A DNA stretch of 35,906 nucleotides from CAYHIN01 sp964356705 (GCA_964356705.1 CAYHIN010000005.1:1-35906); one strand, 5' to 3'. Counted from the first letter of the stretch, positions 15,192 through 23,743 are shown. Notes: generated by a model not told the origin, from the sequence alone. A program made the numbers and translations.

Positions 15192-15445
15192 TTACACTGG
15201 CCTGCCGAAGTGCTCACCAGACAGAAAATTCTCAACCGTAGGTTCAAGTCCACGACGACGAATAGAGTGGATATTGTCCAATGGGACAAGATCTATCTCA
15301 TATCTAGGGCCAATAAACTTTGGATTACCATAACTATTGCTTCACCGAATTGTAAATTACCAGCAACCGATCTCAAAAACGCATCTGTTATCTCTCTATC
15401 CTCAATTCCCACTCCCAGATTCTATCAAAGTCAGATTCGTTAGAT
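15192..15445 (-). pseudogene. Degraded coding sequence, family unknown; main content of the 15163-15481 gap
   Basis: On the minus strand three coherent pieces follow each other in different frames: ESDFDRIWEWELRIE, then DREITDAFLRSVAGNLQFGE, then a longer stretch from YGNPKFIGPRYEIDLVPL through RRRGLEPTVENFLSGEHF to a stop at 15192-15194. The composition is protein-like, and each piece runs until a stop that the next frame avoids, which suggests two frameshifts in a dead gene. I do not recognise the family. There is no good start codon. Confidence 0.35.
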
Positions 15446-15481
15446 TATCAATCCCAAGTTAGTATAAATCAGGGACGTATC

Positions 15482-18400
15482 CTACAATCCCACCGTAGGT
15501 GCAGCTGGTTCCTCGACTGGTGCAGCTGGCGCACTTTCTGTCGTAGGAGCCGAAGTAGGTTGTTCAGTTGATGTTTGAACTGATTCAACCGTCACAGTTA
15601 TTTCTGTCGCGGTGGTGACAGCCGGGATTTGTTCTACAGAAACTTCTGTTTTAACAGCGGCGATCTCTGTCTGAACAGACTGTGACAAAGTCTCTTCAAC
15701 TGGTGAAGGACTAGAGACCGGACTGGCAAAAATCTCTTCTTGAACTTGGCTAATCGTTTCTTGGAGTAAAGTTTGTTCCTGGGTAAGATTTTGAGACACC
15801 TCACTAGCAGTTTCCTCCAAAACCTGCTGAAATTCTTCCCCACCTACTTGATTAATTACTTTCGCGATCACTGAGCTTTCCTCAATTTGAGTGATGTATG
15901 TTTCCAAAATTTCCGGGCTAGTGACGGCAGTCTCTAATTCCTCCTGAATAATTTCAACCTCGGCTCTGATGGCCACATCAATTTGAGCATCGATAGCCGG
16001 AGGCGATTCTTCCTTGAGTTTGACCAGCGTCTCAATCACTTCAGGCGCAGGCTCGAGCGCTTGGGTAGGATTGTTTGTTACCGTTTCAATAAATTCACTC
16101 ACGATCTGCTCTTCTATCTGTTCAATCGTCTCAATAATCTCAGGTGTTGCCTGCGGTGTTTGCTCAATAATTTCCACCAATTCCTGGATGACTTCCACGT
16201 CACCAATCGTGCTCTTGCCTGTCTGGCTTTGATCGGAAATCAAATCACTTTCAAAAAGAGACTGGGGATTCTCAATAAATTCTTCCACGACTTCTTCTTC
16301 AATGATGGTCTTGATCTCCTCAATTTTCTGTTCAATTGGGGTGGCAACTGATTCCAAAGTACCAGGTGTTTCGACATGGTCTTCAATTTCGATAATAATT
16401 TTTAAGTCCTGGGGTTCGGTTCCTACAACCTCGGTAGCAAACTCCCGTAAAGTCAGGTCATCGGTAATACCAGAGACAATATCTACCAGATTTTCAACTG
16501 CCTCATTCTCCAGGTTGTAGGCCAAAGTCAATGTTTCTTTGTTTTCAAAAGACTCCTTGAGTTCTTCATACGCTTGATAGTGCCGCACTGGATTGCCTGG
16601 CATTCCATCGGCATAGGCGAGCAGTTCCCTCTCCCGTTCCTCTTTATCTATAGTCAAAAGGTTTGCTTCAAAGGCTTTGACCAAACGGATTTCTGAAGCT
16701 TCCAATACTTGACCAATCTTTTCCGGTTGGAAGCGTTTAATTTCAACCAAAAGCTCGATTGCTTTTAGCTCCTTAAACTTACTGCCACTGGCGCCATTAA
16801 CTGTTTGCTCGAGCTTGGCCACTAACACTTGTGCATTGCCACCTGAGAGTTGGAGCAATGTTTCAATGCCATCTTTCAAGATCTGTTGTCTGATTTTTTC
16901 TACCCGTACGTAATCAGCGCCATAGACATGGTCTTCGATCAGCCCAAACACGGTTTGCCTGGCCAAACCGTTTTTGATAATGGCATCAATCAGAAGGTCT
17001 ACCCGCTCGAGTTGCGGCTGTTGCCCCTCCTTCAGTTTTCCCGTGTTTGTTTTAAGGCGGTTAAAATCTTTTTCTATATTCAGGAGAGTTTCGAGCGCCA
17101 AATCTACGCTCTTTCGAGAGTCGCTTTTTTGTAGCAGCAACATAGCTTCCAATGTCCGCTCATTATTTTGCTTGATCAAAAGTTCGACTCGACTAAGCGA
17201 ATCAAAGGTCATGACAAGTTGCAAACGCCTACTCAAATGTTTAAGTGGATAAAGTGGGCTGTCAGGTAAAATTCGTGGTTTTTTGATATCGAGATCCGCA
17301 GCCGTAACACTAAAATCGAGTTTGACTTCCTCACTTTTTTGCCCATCCCTGATCCGAGCTTTGGCCGCCTGCACAATCGCGTGCTGGATATCATGCGACA
17401 GTGGCGCAATAGGAGCAAGAGATATCCCTTCGGGAGTTGTCAGCTGGGGAACATTTCTTGCGGACAACAATTTTTTCAACTCTTGCACTTCTTGACGAAT
17501 GTTCAGGGGCAATTGTTTTTCCAAATCAGTCTCACCTCGGCCGGCAAAGATCGACTGGGTAATTTGCTGCATGACTTCATAAAGTTGCTGTTTTTCAGCC
17601 AAAGCCACTTTTTGAACGACCTGTGCTTTTTTGGCCAAATTGTCATTGAAACTTCTGCCTTCGTATCTTTGAAATGTTTTGTTTACCGCTACAGTTTTGG
17701 TGATATATTGCTCATAATCAGTAAATATCTTAGGGTCGTTCACTTGGGACAGCAGATGTTCGGCACTGATGCCAGCGCTCGCCCTGATAGCTTTATCAAT
17801 GACAGCTCGCTGACCAGCTGGTACCTGCGTCCTCAAATTTTGCAAAATAACCATGCTTTGTGGATGCGAGATCAAAATTCGCACATCGGCATCAGTTGAA
17901 ACAGGGTTATAGGCAAGCTTCGACCGGGTCAAAAACTCACTACTACCAAGTTCTTTGATAAATCTATCCAAAGTCCTGTCTGCCTCTAGACTAAATTGTT
18001 GTTTGAAGTTAGTGGACACCTCCTCCGACGCAGCCACCATTGCATTCAAATTCTGTGTCAGGACTACATCCATCAGGTCAGTGGTGGACAGCTCTTCCGA
18101 TGTCATCTGTTCCAAAAAGCGCGCAATTTTGTTTTGCACACTAGTTTGCATTGTGGCCAATCTGGCAATTTTCTCTGTATCTTGGCCACTGTTAATTGCA
18201 ATCTGCATTTCGCCCAAAATCTTCAAGTCCTCTCGGTTCTTCATCACTCGATCGACATACGCATCAAGATCAGCTTGGTTATCGAGTTCAAAAATCCGCT
18301 CAGCCAACCGTTTCACTGCTACTTCTTTCAGACTATCGATACCCAAAATCATTTCCCGATCAGATAAAAAGTCTTTCATCCGCTCAAACGCTCGCGCTTG

Positions 18401-19279
18401 CAGCAAAGGATCTCCATATGCATAGTGAATATATGACTGTAGCTTTCGATTGCGGACATCGCGGGGCAATCTGAGCATTTTCTTTTCAAAAGCACTCGCC
18501 AGCTCTTTTTCCAAACCGAGTAATTTGAGTCTGGCTTCGGACCTAAGTTTATCTTCAAAATCAATCATGGTTTCCATCGCCTTCAGCTCAGCAAAATCCT
18601 CACCCACAAATGAGGCCACCACCGGAACCGCAATAGAGTGAATTGCCTCCAAACTAGGCGCCGCATCAATAGACCTGACAGCGCTCGCAACCAGATACTG
18701 CAGCCTGGCATCTTCAATGGCTAAATAATCTGTAAACGGCAGTCTGTCCTCAAGCTGCTGGATAATAAGTTGCAAACGGTTGTATTGTTCGATTTGTAAT
18801 GTCAGGACTTCACGGTCGGTTCGAACTTTGGGGTCCGTAACAATTTTGTCCGTCTCAGCACCGATTTGTTTAATTAGAGCAACCAGCTTGTCCCGACCAA
18901 CTTGCCGTTGCAGTTTGCCAATCAGTCGATCAATTTTTTTGATGCGCAACTTGGCACGATCCACTGGATCCCGGGTTGTAAATTCTTTAACATTTACGAC
19001 AATTGACTGGAAAATTCCTTCGTCAGTCGTTTCGACAGGTGCAATAAAAGGCAAAGTGGCATTGGCTTGCTCTTGCTTGATCTGCTGTTGAGCCAGTGTC
19101 TCAATAGCCGCTTGCGTTTCAGCAGGTAACAGCCGTTCTGACTGGGTTAATGACCTGGACCCAAGTATCAGTGTTTCGACAACCCTAGGCGCATATGCCA
19201 AAGCAGCCGTAGCAGAGAAGAAAAACAAAACCAAAATCCAACCGCTCTTTTTGTGCTGAGATTTATTTTCTACAGTCAT
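15482..19279 (-). CDS. Giant DUF5667-type extracytoplasmic helical protein with internal duplication
   Basis: I prefer the ATG at 19279 (MTVENKSQHKK), just before the membrane helix SGWILVLFFFSATAALAYAP; the frame is open to 19369, but that start would lie in the divergent promoter. The result is 1265 residues. After the anchor the protein is mostly helical and Glu-rich. A canonical DUF5667 start (LPDSPLYPLKHLSRRLQLVM) lies in mid-protein, followed by the family helices. The N-terminal half has the same order of segments: RAKLRIKKIDRLIGKL; FEKKMLRLPRDVRNRKLQSY against FEANLLTIDKEERERELLAY; AFERMKDFLSDREMILGI against AYEELKESFENKETLTLA. This indicates a tandem duplication. The C-terminus is a Glu/Thr/Pro-rich repeat region. 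DUF5667 function is unknown; a surface spacer or stalk is plausible. Confidence 0.75.
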   Translation of the reverse strand: MTVENKSQHKKSGWILVLFFFSATAALAYAPRVVETLILGSRSLTQSERLLPAETQAAIETLAQQQIKQEQANATLPFIAPVETTDEGIFQSIVVNVKEFTTRDPVDRAKLRIKKIDRLIGKLQRQVGRDKLVALIKQIGAETDKIVTDPKVRTDREVLTLQIEQYNRLQLIIQQLEDRLPFTDYLAIEDARLQYLVASAVRSIDAAPSLEAIHSIAVPVVASFVGEDFAELKAMETMIDFEDKLRSEARLKLLGLEKELASAFEKKMLRLPRDVRNRKLQSYIHYAYGDPLLQARAFERMKDFLSDREMILGIDSLKEVAVKRLAERIFELDNQADLDAYVDRVMKNREDLKILGEMQIAINSGQDTEKIARLATMQTSVQNKIARFLEQMTSEELSTTDLMDVVLTQNLNAMVAASEEVSTNFKQQFSLEADRTLDRFIKELGSSEFLTRSKLAYNPVSTDADVRILISHPQSMVILQNLRTQVPAGQRAVIDKAIRASAGISAEHLLSQVNDPKIFTDYEQYITKTVAVNKTFQRYEGRSFNDNLAKKAQVVQKVALAEKQQLYEVMQQITQSIFAGRGETDLEKQLPLNIRQEVQELKKLLSARNVPQLTTPEGISLAPIAPLSHDIQHAIVQAAKARIRDGQKSEEVKLDFSVTAADLDIKKPRILPDSPLYPLKHLSRRLQLVMTFDSLSRVELLIKQNNERTLEAMLLLQKSDSRKSVDLALETLLNIEKDFNRLKTNTGKLKEGQQPQLERVDLLIDAIIKNGLARQTVFGLIEDHVYGADYVRVEKIRQQILKDGIETLLQLSGGNAQVLVAKLEQTVNGASGSKFKELKAIELLVEIKRFQPEKIGQVLEASEIRLVKAFEANLLTIDKEERERELLAYADGMPGNPVRHYQAYEELKESFENKETLTLAYNLENEAVENLVDIVSGITDDLTLREFATEVVGTEPQDLKIIIEIEDHVETPGTLESVATPIEQKIEEIKTIIEEEVVEEFIENPQSLFESDLISDQSQTGKSTIGDVEVIQELVEIIEQTPQATPEIIETIEQIEEQIVSEFIETVTNNPTQALEPAPEVIETLVKLKEESPPAIDAQIDVAIRAEVEIIQEELETAVTSPEILETYITQIEESSVIAKVINQVGGEEFQQVLEETASEVSQNLTQEQTLLQETISQVQEEIFASPVSSPSPVEETLSQSVQTEIAAVKTEVSVEQIPAVTTATEITVTVESVQTSTEQPTSAPTTESAPAAPVEEPAAPTVGL

Positions 19280-19362
19280 TTGGGCAGAAATCAGTTCTAC
19301 ATCCAGTCTGAACTGTTTACCCGAAAAACACAAGAAAACGAATTTGGACTGATTCGGCTCTC

Positions 19363-19391
19363 TTGACAAGTATAAAGTATCACGTTATACT
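19363..19391 (+). promoter_or_regulatory. Consensus promoter of the Fic-MerR gene
   Basis: Perfect -35 TTGACA (19363-19368), 17-base spacer, -10 TATACT (19386-19391). Transcription would start about 1-3 bases before the ATG at 19401, so the mRNA is essentially leaderless. Confidence 0.85.
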
Positions 19392-19392
19392 T
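19368..19392. promoter_or_regulatory. Inverted repeat across the Fic-MerR promoter, likely operator
   Basis: AAGTATAA (19368-19375), nine bases, TTATACTT (19385-19392): a perfect 8-base inverted repeat filling the spacer and the -10 box. This is where MerR-type dimers bind, and the gene encodes a MerR-type domain, so autoregulation is likely. The spacer is 17 bases, not the 19-20 typical of MerR-activated promoters, so the effect would more likely be repression. Confidence 0.7.
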
Positions 19393-19400
19393 AACACTGC

Positions 19401-20387
19401 ATGACTAATATCCTAGCTGTACTCGATAAGAAGAAACAACGACTAGATGGCTTCAGGCCATTCTCTATTGATCAGGTAGCAAACCTCCGTGAGTGGTTTA
19501 AGATCGAGCTAACCTATACTTCTAACGCTATTGAAGGAAATACCCTTTCTCGAGCTGAGACTGCTCTAATAGTAGAAAAGGGGTTAACCGTAGATGGAAA
19601 GACGCTTCAGGAGCATCTAGAGGCGGTAAATCACGCCCAAGCCTTTGATTGGATCATACAACGAATAGACACCACACAGCAGGATATTACCGAAAATACG
19701 ATCTTAGATCTGCACCAACTTATTCTCCAAAAGATTGTTGATAACCAAGCCGGACGATACCGCACTGTGCCAGTTCGCATTGCTGGTTCAACTGTTGTCA
19801 TGCCCAATGCCATGAAGGTCCCCGAACTTATGGGTGTGTACGTCGCATGGCTTCAGAAAAACACGGACAACCCTTTGACTGTAGCTGTTGACGCTCACTT
19901 CAAATTAGTAAGTATTCACCCTTTTGTTGACGGAAATGGCAGAACTGCACGACTTTTAATGAATCTTTTACTTATGCAAGCAGGTTACCCTCCAGCCATT
20001 ATCCGCAAAGAAGAACGCAAACAATATATCGCCAGCATTGAGAAAGCCCAACTTGGAGGATCATTGGCTGATTACTATTCATTAATGTACGAAGCAGTAA
20101 GTCGATCCTTTGATATTTACCTCGAAGCCTTAGAAGGGAAAGAGCAAGAAAAAATTTTAGAAAAGAAAAACGTCCTCAAAATCGGAGAGCTCGCTGAGCT
20201 GGTTGGTGAAACCGTACCAACAATTCGTCACTGGACCAAGGAAGGACTGTTAAATGTAGCTGAGTATTCCCAAGGTGGTTATCAACTATATGGCCAAGAC
20301 CAAGTAACCGTCGTCAAAAAAATCCGAAAATTACAAGATAAGAATCGGTTAACCATCGCTGAGATTAAAAAGAAATTGGCAAATTAG
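19401..20387 (+). CDS. Fic-domain AMP-transferase fused to a MerR-type DNA-binding domain
   Basis: 328 residues in two parts. Residues of about 1-245 form a Fic domain with an intact active site HPFVDGNGR (173-181) and the autoinhibitory motif SNAIEGN (41-47) N-terminal to it, as in class II Fic proteins. The flap segment VRIAGSTVVMP is also present. Residues 257-328 are a MerR-type winged helix: LKIGELAELVGETVPTIRHW, then GYQLYGQDQV and LTIAEIKKKLAN. Fic enzymes transfer AMP (or remove it) on Ser/Thr/Tyr hydroxyls of target proteins. The MerR part would let it bind DNA, most simply its own promoter with the palindrome at 19368-19392. The gene is transcribed divergently from the DUF5667 gene. 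Whether it is a toxin, a signalling enzyme or an autoregulated modifier is open. Confidence 0.9.
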   Translation: MTNILAVLDKKKQRLDGFRPFSIDQVANLREWFKIELTYTSNAIEGNTLSRAETALIVEKGLTVDGKTLQEHLEAVNHAQAFDWIIQRIDTTQQDITENTILDLHQLILQKIVDNQAGRYRTVPVRIAGSTVVMPNAMKVPELMGVYVAWLQKNTDNPLTVAVDAHFKLVSIHPFVDGNGRTARLLMNLLLMQAGYPPAIIRKEERKQYIASIEKAQLGGSLADYYSLMYEAVSRSFDIYLEALEGKEQEKILEKKNVLKIGELAELVGETVPTIRHWTKEGLLNVAEYSQGGYQLYGQDQVTVVKKIRKLQDKNRLTIAEIKKKLAN

Positions 20388-20408
20388 CTGTCTGTTTATG
20401 TAATTTAG

Positions 20409-20431
20409 TGGTAACTGGGGACGGGTTTCGG
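20409..20431. repeat. 23-bp direct repeat, copy 1
   Basis: TGGTAACTGGGGACGGGTTT plus CGG, identical to 21199-21221. The core GGGGACGG resembles the ends of REP/RAYT-type elements, but no transposase is present in between. Confidence 0.75.
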
Positions 20432-20506
20432 GTATCTAACTACCCACTACAAAATCCCAATTAGCCTAATTTACGGGAGCACACTCCTCTAAATTAATAT
20501 TATTTA

Positions 20507-20587
20507 TCAAGGAAACCCACCCTGATTCATCGATTCCCTGGACAACTCAATCGCCCATTTCAAATACTCTTGAGTCTTATCATCCAT
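20507..20587 (-). pseudogene. N-terminal fragment of a nucleoside/guanine deaminase-like gene
   Basis: A 26-codon frame reads MDDKTQEYLKWAIELSRESM then NQGGFP and stop. This is the usual opening of CMP/dCMP-deaminase superfamily enzymes (nucleoside and guanine deaminases: xxxAIxLSxExxxxGGxPFGA). The sequence ends exactly where the catalytic domain should begin, so the zinc site (HAE, PCxxC) is lost. The first copy of the 23-bp repeat lies about 80 bases beyond the break. The remainder of the 20388-20603 gap shows nothing else coding. Confidence 0.65.
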
Positions 20588-20603
20588 AATCTGATTTTAC
20601 CAA

Positions 20604-21083
20604 TCACTTAAGTTCTATTTCCACCCTCTTATCAACATATTGATCGTTAACATATTCTCCTTCAGTAAGTTTTGATATCTTAGTCGGGACGGCTTTATAA
20701 ATTCTCCAAGCACCCAAACCAATAACTTCCTCTGTTCTCTTTACTCGAAATTCATCTTTAGTTACTCTCTTGTTTAAGACTTCTATAGCCAGATTTATTT
20801 CATTTTCATCTGATAGTTCCTCTATACTGGCTTCGAAGTAAACACCATCCCCTTGTCCCTCGGGCGCACTTGAATCAAAAATCACGATTGCCACTTGAGG
20901 GTTATCTCTAATGAGTTTTGAATGTTTAGCGTCTTTATTAGACACCCAAAATAAATTGTAGTTATTATCATAAGCGAAGAAAACCGGTGAAATCCACGGT
21001 CTACCATCAAGCGACGTAGTCGCAATAGTTAAATATATATTTTTGGCAATTATTTCCTTAGCCTTTTCAATATACTTATCCAT
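20604..21083 (-). CDS. Pyridoxamine 5'-phosphate oxidase-like flavin-binding protein
   Basis: 159 residues of the split-barrel PNPOx-like fold: NIYLTIATTSLDGRPWISPV, NLFWVSNKDAKHSKLIRDNP and VAIVIFDSS are the first three strands, then GVYFEASIEEL. Such small proteins bind FMN, F420 or heme; PLP-synthesis activity is not implied. The gene is visibly AT-richer than sufB next to it. It lies between the two copies of the 23-bp repeat and behind a deaminase fragment, which suggests acquisition by insertion. A second member of the family is at 25766-26224. Confidence 0.85.
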   Translation of the reverse strand: MDKYIEKAKEIIAKNIYLTIATTSLDGRPWISPVFFAYDNNYNLFWVSNKDAKHSKLIRDNPQVAIVIFDSSAPEGQGDGVYFEASIEELSDENEINLAIEVLNKRVTKDEFRVKRTEEVIGLGAWRIYKAVPTKISKLTEGEYVNDQYVDKRVEIELK

Positions 21084-21104
21084 TTCTTAATTTTATCAAA
21101 ATTC

Positions 21105-21139
21105 AAAAAAAATGAGTCACGCTCCCCTAACGGACTCAT
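21105..21139 (-). terminator. Hairpin with T-tract on the minus strand
   Basis: ATGAGTC (21112-21118) pairs with GACTCAT (21133-21139). On the minus strand the stem is followed directly by eight T (21112-21105), the form of an intrinsic terminator. It lies just upstream of the start of the PNPOx-like gene on the same strand, so it would stop antisense reading coming from the sufB region or act as a leader attenuator. Confidence 0.5.
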
Positions 21140-21198
21140 TCATTAACGGGCAAGTAATGTTTGATATTGACCTTGAGAGCCTTAAGATATTTCGTAAC

Positions 21199-21221
21199 TG
21201 GTAACTGGGGACGGGTTTCGG
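21199..21221. repeat. 23-bp direct repeat, copy 2
   Basis: Identical to 20409-20431. It is preceded by CGTAACTGGTAACTGG, in which GTAACTG is already doubled, and it lies about 30 bases before the sufB -10 box. Confidence 0.75.
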
Positions 21222-21252
21222 ACACGCCTACAAGGCTTTTGTGTCCAGGTCG

Positions 21253-21258
21253 TATACT
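21253..21258 (+). promoter_or_regulatory. -10 box of sufB
   Basis: TATACT with ten bases to the ATG at 21269; no recognisable -35. It predicts a leader of only a few bases. Confidence 0.45.
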
Positions 21259-21268
21259 TATAGTAGGC

Positions 21269-23743
21269 ATGGCGCTCCCCGATACCAAAGATCAGTACCC
21301 ACAACAATTCGGCTTCCACGATCCCGAGCACTACACTTTCCAGTCTCGCAAAGGCTTAAGCGCTGAAGTAGTCAGAGAAATGTCAGCTATGAAAGGCGAG
21401 CCCTCCTGGATGCTAGACTTTCGCCTCAAAGCCCTGGATATTTTTACCAAAAAACCCATGCCTACCTGGGGCGGAAATATAGATCTCGACTTCGATGACA
21501 TTACCTACTACACCCGGCCTTCAGAACGAACCGAGGCCAGCTGGGACGACGTCCCGGCAGACATCAAAAACACTTTTGACAAACTAGGGATTCCCGAAGC
21601 CGAACGCAAGTTCTTGGCCGGCGCCGGCGCTCAATATGAATCCGAAATGGTCTACCACAGTTTGCAAGAACATCTCAAAGCCCAAGGGGTCATCTTCTTA
21701 AGCTCCGACGATGGTCTCCGCCAACACCCCGAGCTTTTTCGTGAACATTTTGGCACCATCATCACTCCCATGGACAACAAATTTGCAGCTTGCAACAGTG
21801 CCGTCTGGTCAGGCGGCTCATTCCTCTATGTACCAAAAGGGGTTGAAATAGAAATGCCACTCCAAGCCTACTTTCGCCTCAACGCCGAAGGCACAGGTCA
21901 GTTTGAACGCACCCTGATTATTGTCGACGAAGGCGCCAAAGTGCACTATGTCGAGGGTTGCCTTCCCTTAGGTGAACAAGTAAGCCTTGGAGATAGGTGG
22001 GTAAACATTGAAAATGTTAAGTCTGGGGATATTGTCATGAACTCCGACGGCGTTGAAGCCTCAGTGAGTAAAACCCGAACACTTCCCTTTAAGGGTAATC
22101 TGGTTAAGCTCGTACCGATTTCCTCTGAAAATGCTTTACAGGTTACCCCTGAACACCCAGTACTAGGTGTAAAACGCCGAGATGTCCAAACCCCTCGTGC
22201 CGCCCGTAAAAATTGGTTACCTGAAGTCATCACCAAAAAACTTCTCGGAAGAAAACCCGAGTTTATTCCCGCAGGCAAACTCAAACGGGGAGATTTCATG
22301 GTATTTCCCATCAGTAAAACTGTCCGGCCTGACCCAATCCTCACTCCCTCTCTTTTGAAATTACTCGGGTACTATCTCGCAGAAGGGTCTACTTACATGC
22401 ACAAGACTCTAAAACAGCCTATTGTATCTTTCTCTTTTAATGAACAGGAGCGCGAATTAATTGAGGACGCAAAACAATTGATCAAGACTGTAACCAAGAA
22501 GAATGCCATGGAAATCCACCAAAAATCCCGGCACGGCACTGAAGTAAGAGTCTACTCCCAACACCTCATGGATCTATGTGTTCTCCACTGCGGTCGCCAC
22601 GCGTCCCAGAAACAGCTTAGCAAGCAAGTAATGGAACAGCCGCCAAAACTACAAGCTCTTCTTTTAGGAACTTATTTACAGGGAGACGGCAGCGTATATC
22701 TGAAACGTAAACATACCATGATCCGAGCCTGCACTGTTTCACAGGCACTCGCCTGGCAGCTTCAAGAGTTAATTGGACGCCAAGGACATTTTGCTACCAT
22801 AAATATTCGCAAGGGAGGCCAAGACACTATTCTTGGTCGTACAATCCACAGGCGCAACCAATTCATCATTTATTATTCTCCGGACAAACAACAAAGTGAG
22901 GTTCGTCGCAGCAAGGATCACTTTCTGGTTCCCATCAAACACATTGATCACACACCCTATGACGGACCGGTGTTCAACTTCGAGCTCAGTAGCAAGCCAA
23001 ATGCTTACGTAGCTCGCGGATTTGCCGTTCATAACTGTACCGCGCCCTCATACTCCAGGGACTCATTTCATTCTGGCGTGATTGAAATCATCGTCAAAAA
23101 AGGCGCTCATTGTCGCTACACCACCATCCAAAACTGGTCCACCAATGTCTACAACCTGGTCACCCAGCGCGCCATAGTCCACGAAGACGCTTCCATGGAG
23201 TGGGTTGACGCAAATCTGGGATCAAAGTTAACCATGAAATATCCATCTTGTTATCTCGTGGGCGACCGTGCCCACGGCGAGATTCTCTCCATGGCTTTTG
23301 CCGGCCCTGGTCAACACTTAGATACAGGAGGCAAAATTATTCACGGTGCGCCAGACACCTCATCCAAAATCATCTCCAAATCAGTAAGTCTCCGGGGTGG
23401 TCGCACCTCCTATCGCGGCTTACTCAAAGTTTACAAGGGCGCCCAGAACTCCCGCAGCCACGTGGTCTGCGATGCTTTACTCATGGACGATAAGTCTCGT
23501 TCCGACACCTACCCCACCATGGAGATCGACGAAAACGCGGTTACTATTGGTCATGAAGCCACAGTATCAAAGGTCAATGCCGAGCAAATTTTCTACCTTC
23601 AGAACCGAGGACTTTCAGAAAAGGAAGCCATTGGTTTGGTCGTCGGCGGGTTTATAGAAGGGCTAGCTCGAGAGCTTCCCATGGAATTCTCAATCGAGCT
23701 CTATCGTCTTATCCAGCTCCAAATGGCAGGGTCAATTGGTTAA
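21269..23743 (+). CDS. sufB: SufB, Fe-S cluster assembly scaffold, interrupted by an intein
   Basis: I chose the ATG at 21269 (MALPDTKDQYPQQF) because SufB homology starts there; the frame upstream is open but contains the 23-bp repeat. Residues 1-230 are the SufB N-part (SEMVYHSLQEHLKAQGVIFL, AACNSAVWSGGSFLYVPKGV, RTLIIVDEGAKVHYVEG). An intein occupies 231-589. The C-part restarts with CTAPSYSRDSFHSGVIEI and contains GAHCRYTTIQNWS and QNSRSHVVCDALLM. The spliced protein would be 465 residues, normal for SufB. SufB forms the SufBCD scaffold on which iron-sulfur clusters are built. No sufC, sufD, sufS or sufU lies in the window, so this is an orphan copy here. The gene is GC-richer than its AT-rich neighbours. 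Its end overlaps the convergent VOC gene by 4 bases. Confidence 0.93.
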   Translation: MALPDTKDQYPQQFGFHDPEHYTFQSRKGLSAEVVREMSAMKGEPSWMLDFRLKALDIFTKKPMPTWGGNIDLDFDDITYYTRPSERTEASWDDVPADIKNTFDKLGIPEAERKFLAGAGAQYESEMVYHSLQEHLKAQGVIFLSSDDGLRQHPELFREHFGTIITPMDNKFAACNSAVWSGGSFLYVPKGVEIEMPLQAYFRLNAEGTGQFERTLIIVDEGAKVHYVEGCLPLGEQVSLGDRWVNIENVKSGDIVMNSDGVEASVSKTRTLPFKGNLVKLVPISSENALQVTPEHPVLGVKRRDVQTPRAARKNWLPEVITKKLLGRKPEFIPAGKLKRGDFMVFPISKTVRPDPILTPSLLKLLGYYLAEGSTYMHKTLKQPIVSFSFNEQERELIEDAKQLIKTVTKKNAMEIHQKSRHGTEVRVYSQHLMDLCVLHCGRHASQKQLSKQVMEQPPKLQALLLGTYLQGDGSVYLKRKHTMIRACTVSQALAWQLQELIGRQGHFATINIRKGGQDTILGRTIHRRNQFIIYYSPDKQQSEVRRSKDHFLVPIKHIDHTPYDGPVFNFELSSKPNAYVARGFAVHNCTAPSYSRDSFHSGVIEIIVKKGAHCRYTTIQNWSTNVYNLVTQRAIVHEDASMEWVDANLGSKLTMKYPSCYLVGDRAHGEILSMAFAGPGQHLDTGGKIIHGAPDTSSKIISKSVSLRGGRTSYRGLLKVYKGAQNSRSHVVCDALLMDDKSRSDTYPTMEIDENAVTIGHEATVSKVNAEQIFYLQNRGLSEKEAIGLVVGGFIEGLARELPMEFSIELYRLIQLQMAGSIG
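21959..23035 (+). mobile_element. Intein in sufB with LAGLIDADG homing endonuclease
   Basis: 359 residues inserted between VEG and CTAP of SufB. Splicing elements are complete: Cys1 in CLPLGEQVSLGD, block B TPEHPVL (Thr and His), the block F region GPVFNFELSSKPNAYVARGF, terminal VHN, and Cys as the first residue of the C-extein. Two LAGLIDADG-like helices, LLGYYLAEGS and LLGTYLQGDGS, mark a homing endonuclease with its acidic residues kept (E and D), so it may still be active. The insertion point is the conserved EGC site used by other SufB inteins, such as that of Mycobacterium tuberculosis. Confidence 0.92.

Noticed and set aside
15177..15443. Plus-strand frame in the gap before the DUF5667 gene
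   Set aside because: Composition is not protein-like, and the opposite strand holds a coherent, though broken, coding sequence.
17339..17899. Long plus-strand frames inside the DUF5667 gene
   Set aside because: They are antisense readings of a strongly helical, biased-composition protein; no start signals or family matches.
21161..21268. Upstream extension of sufB
   Set aside because: The added 36 codons lie across the 23-bp repeat and the -10 box; SufB homology starts at the ATG at 21269.
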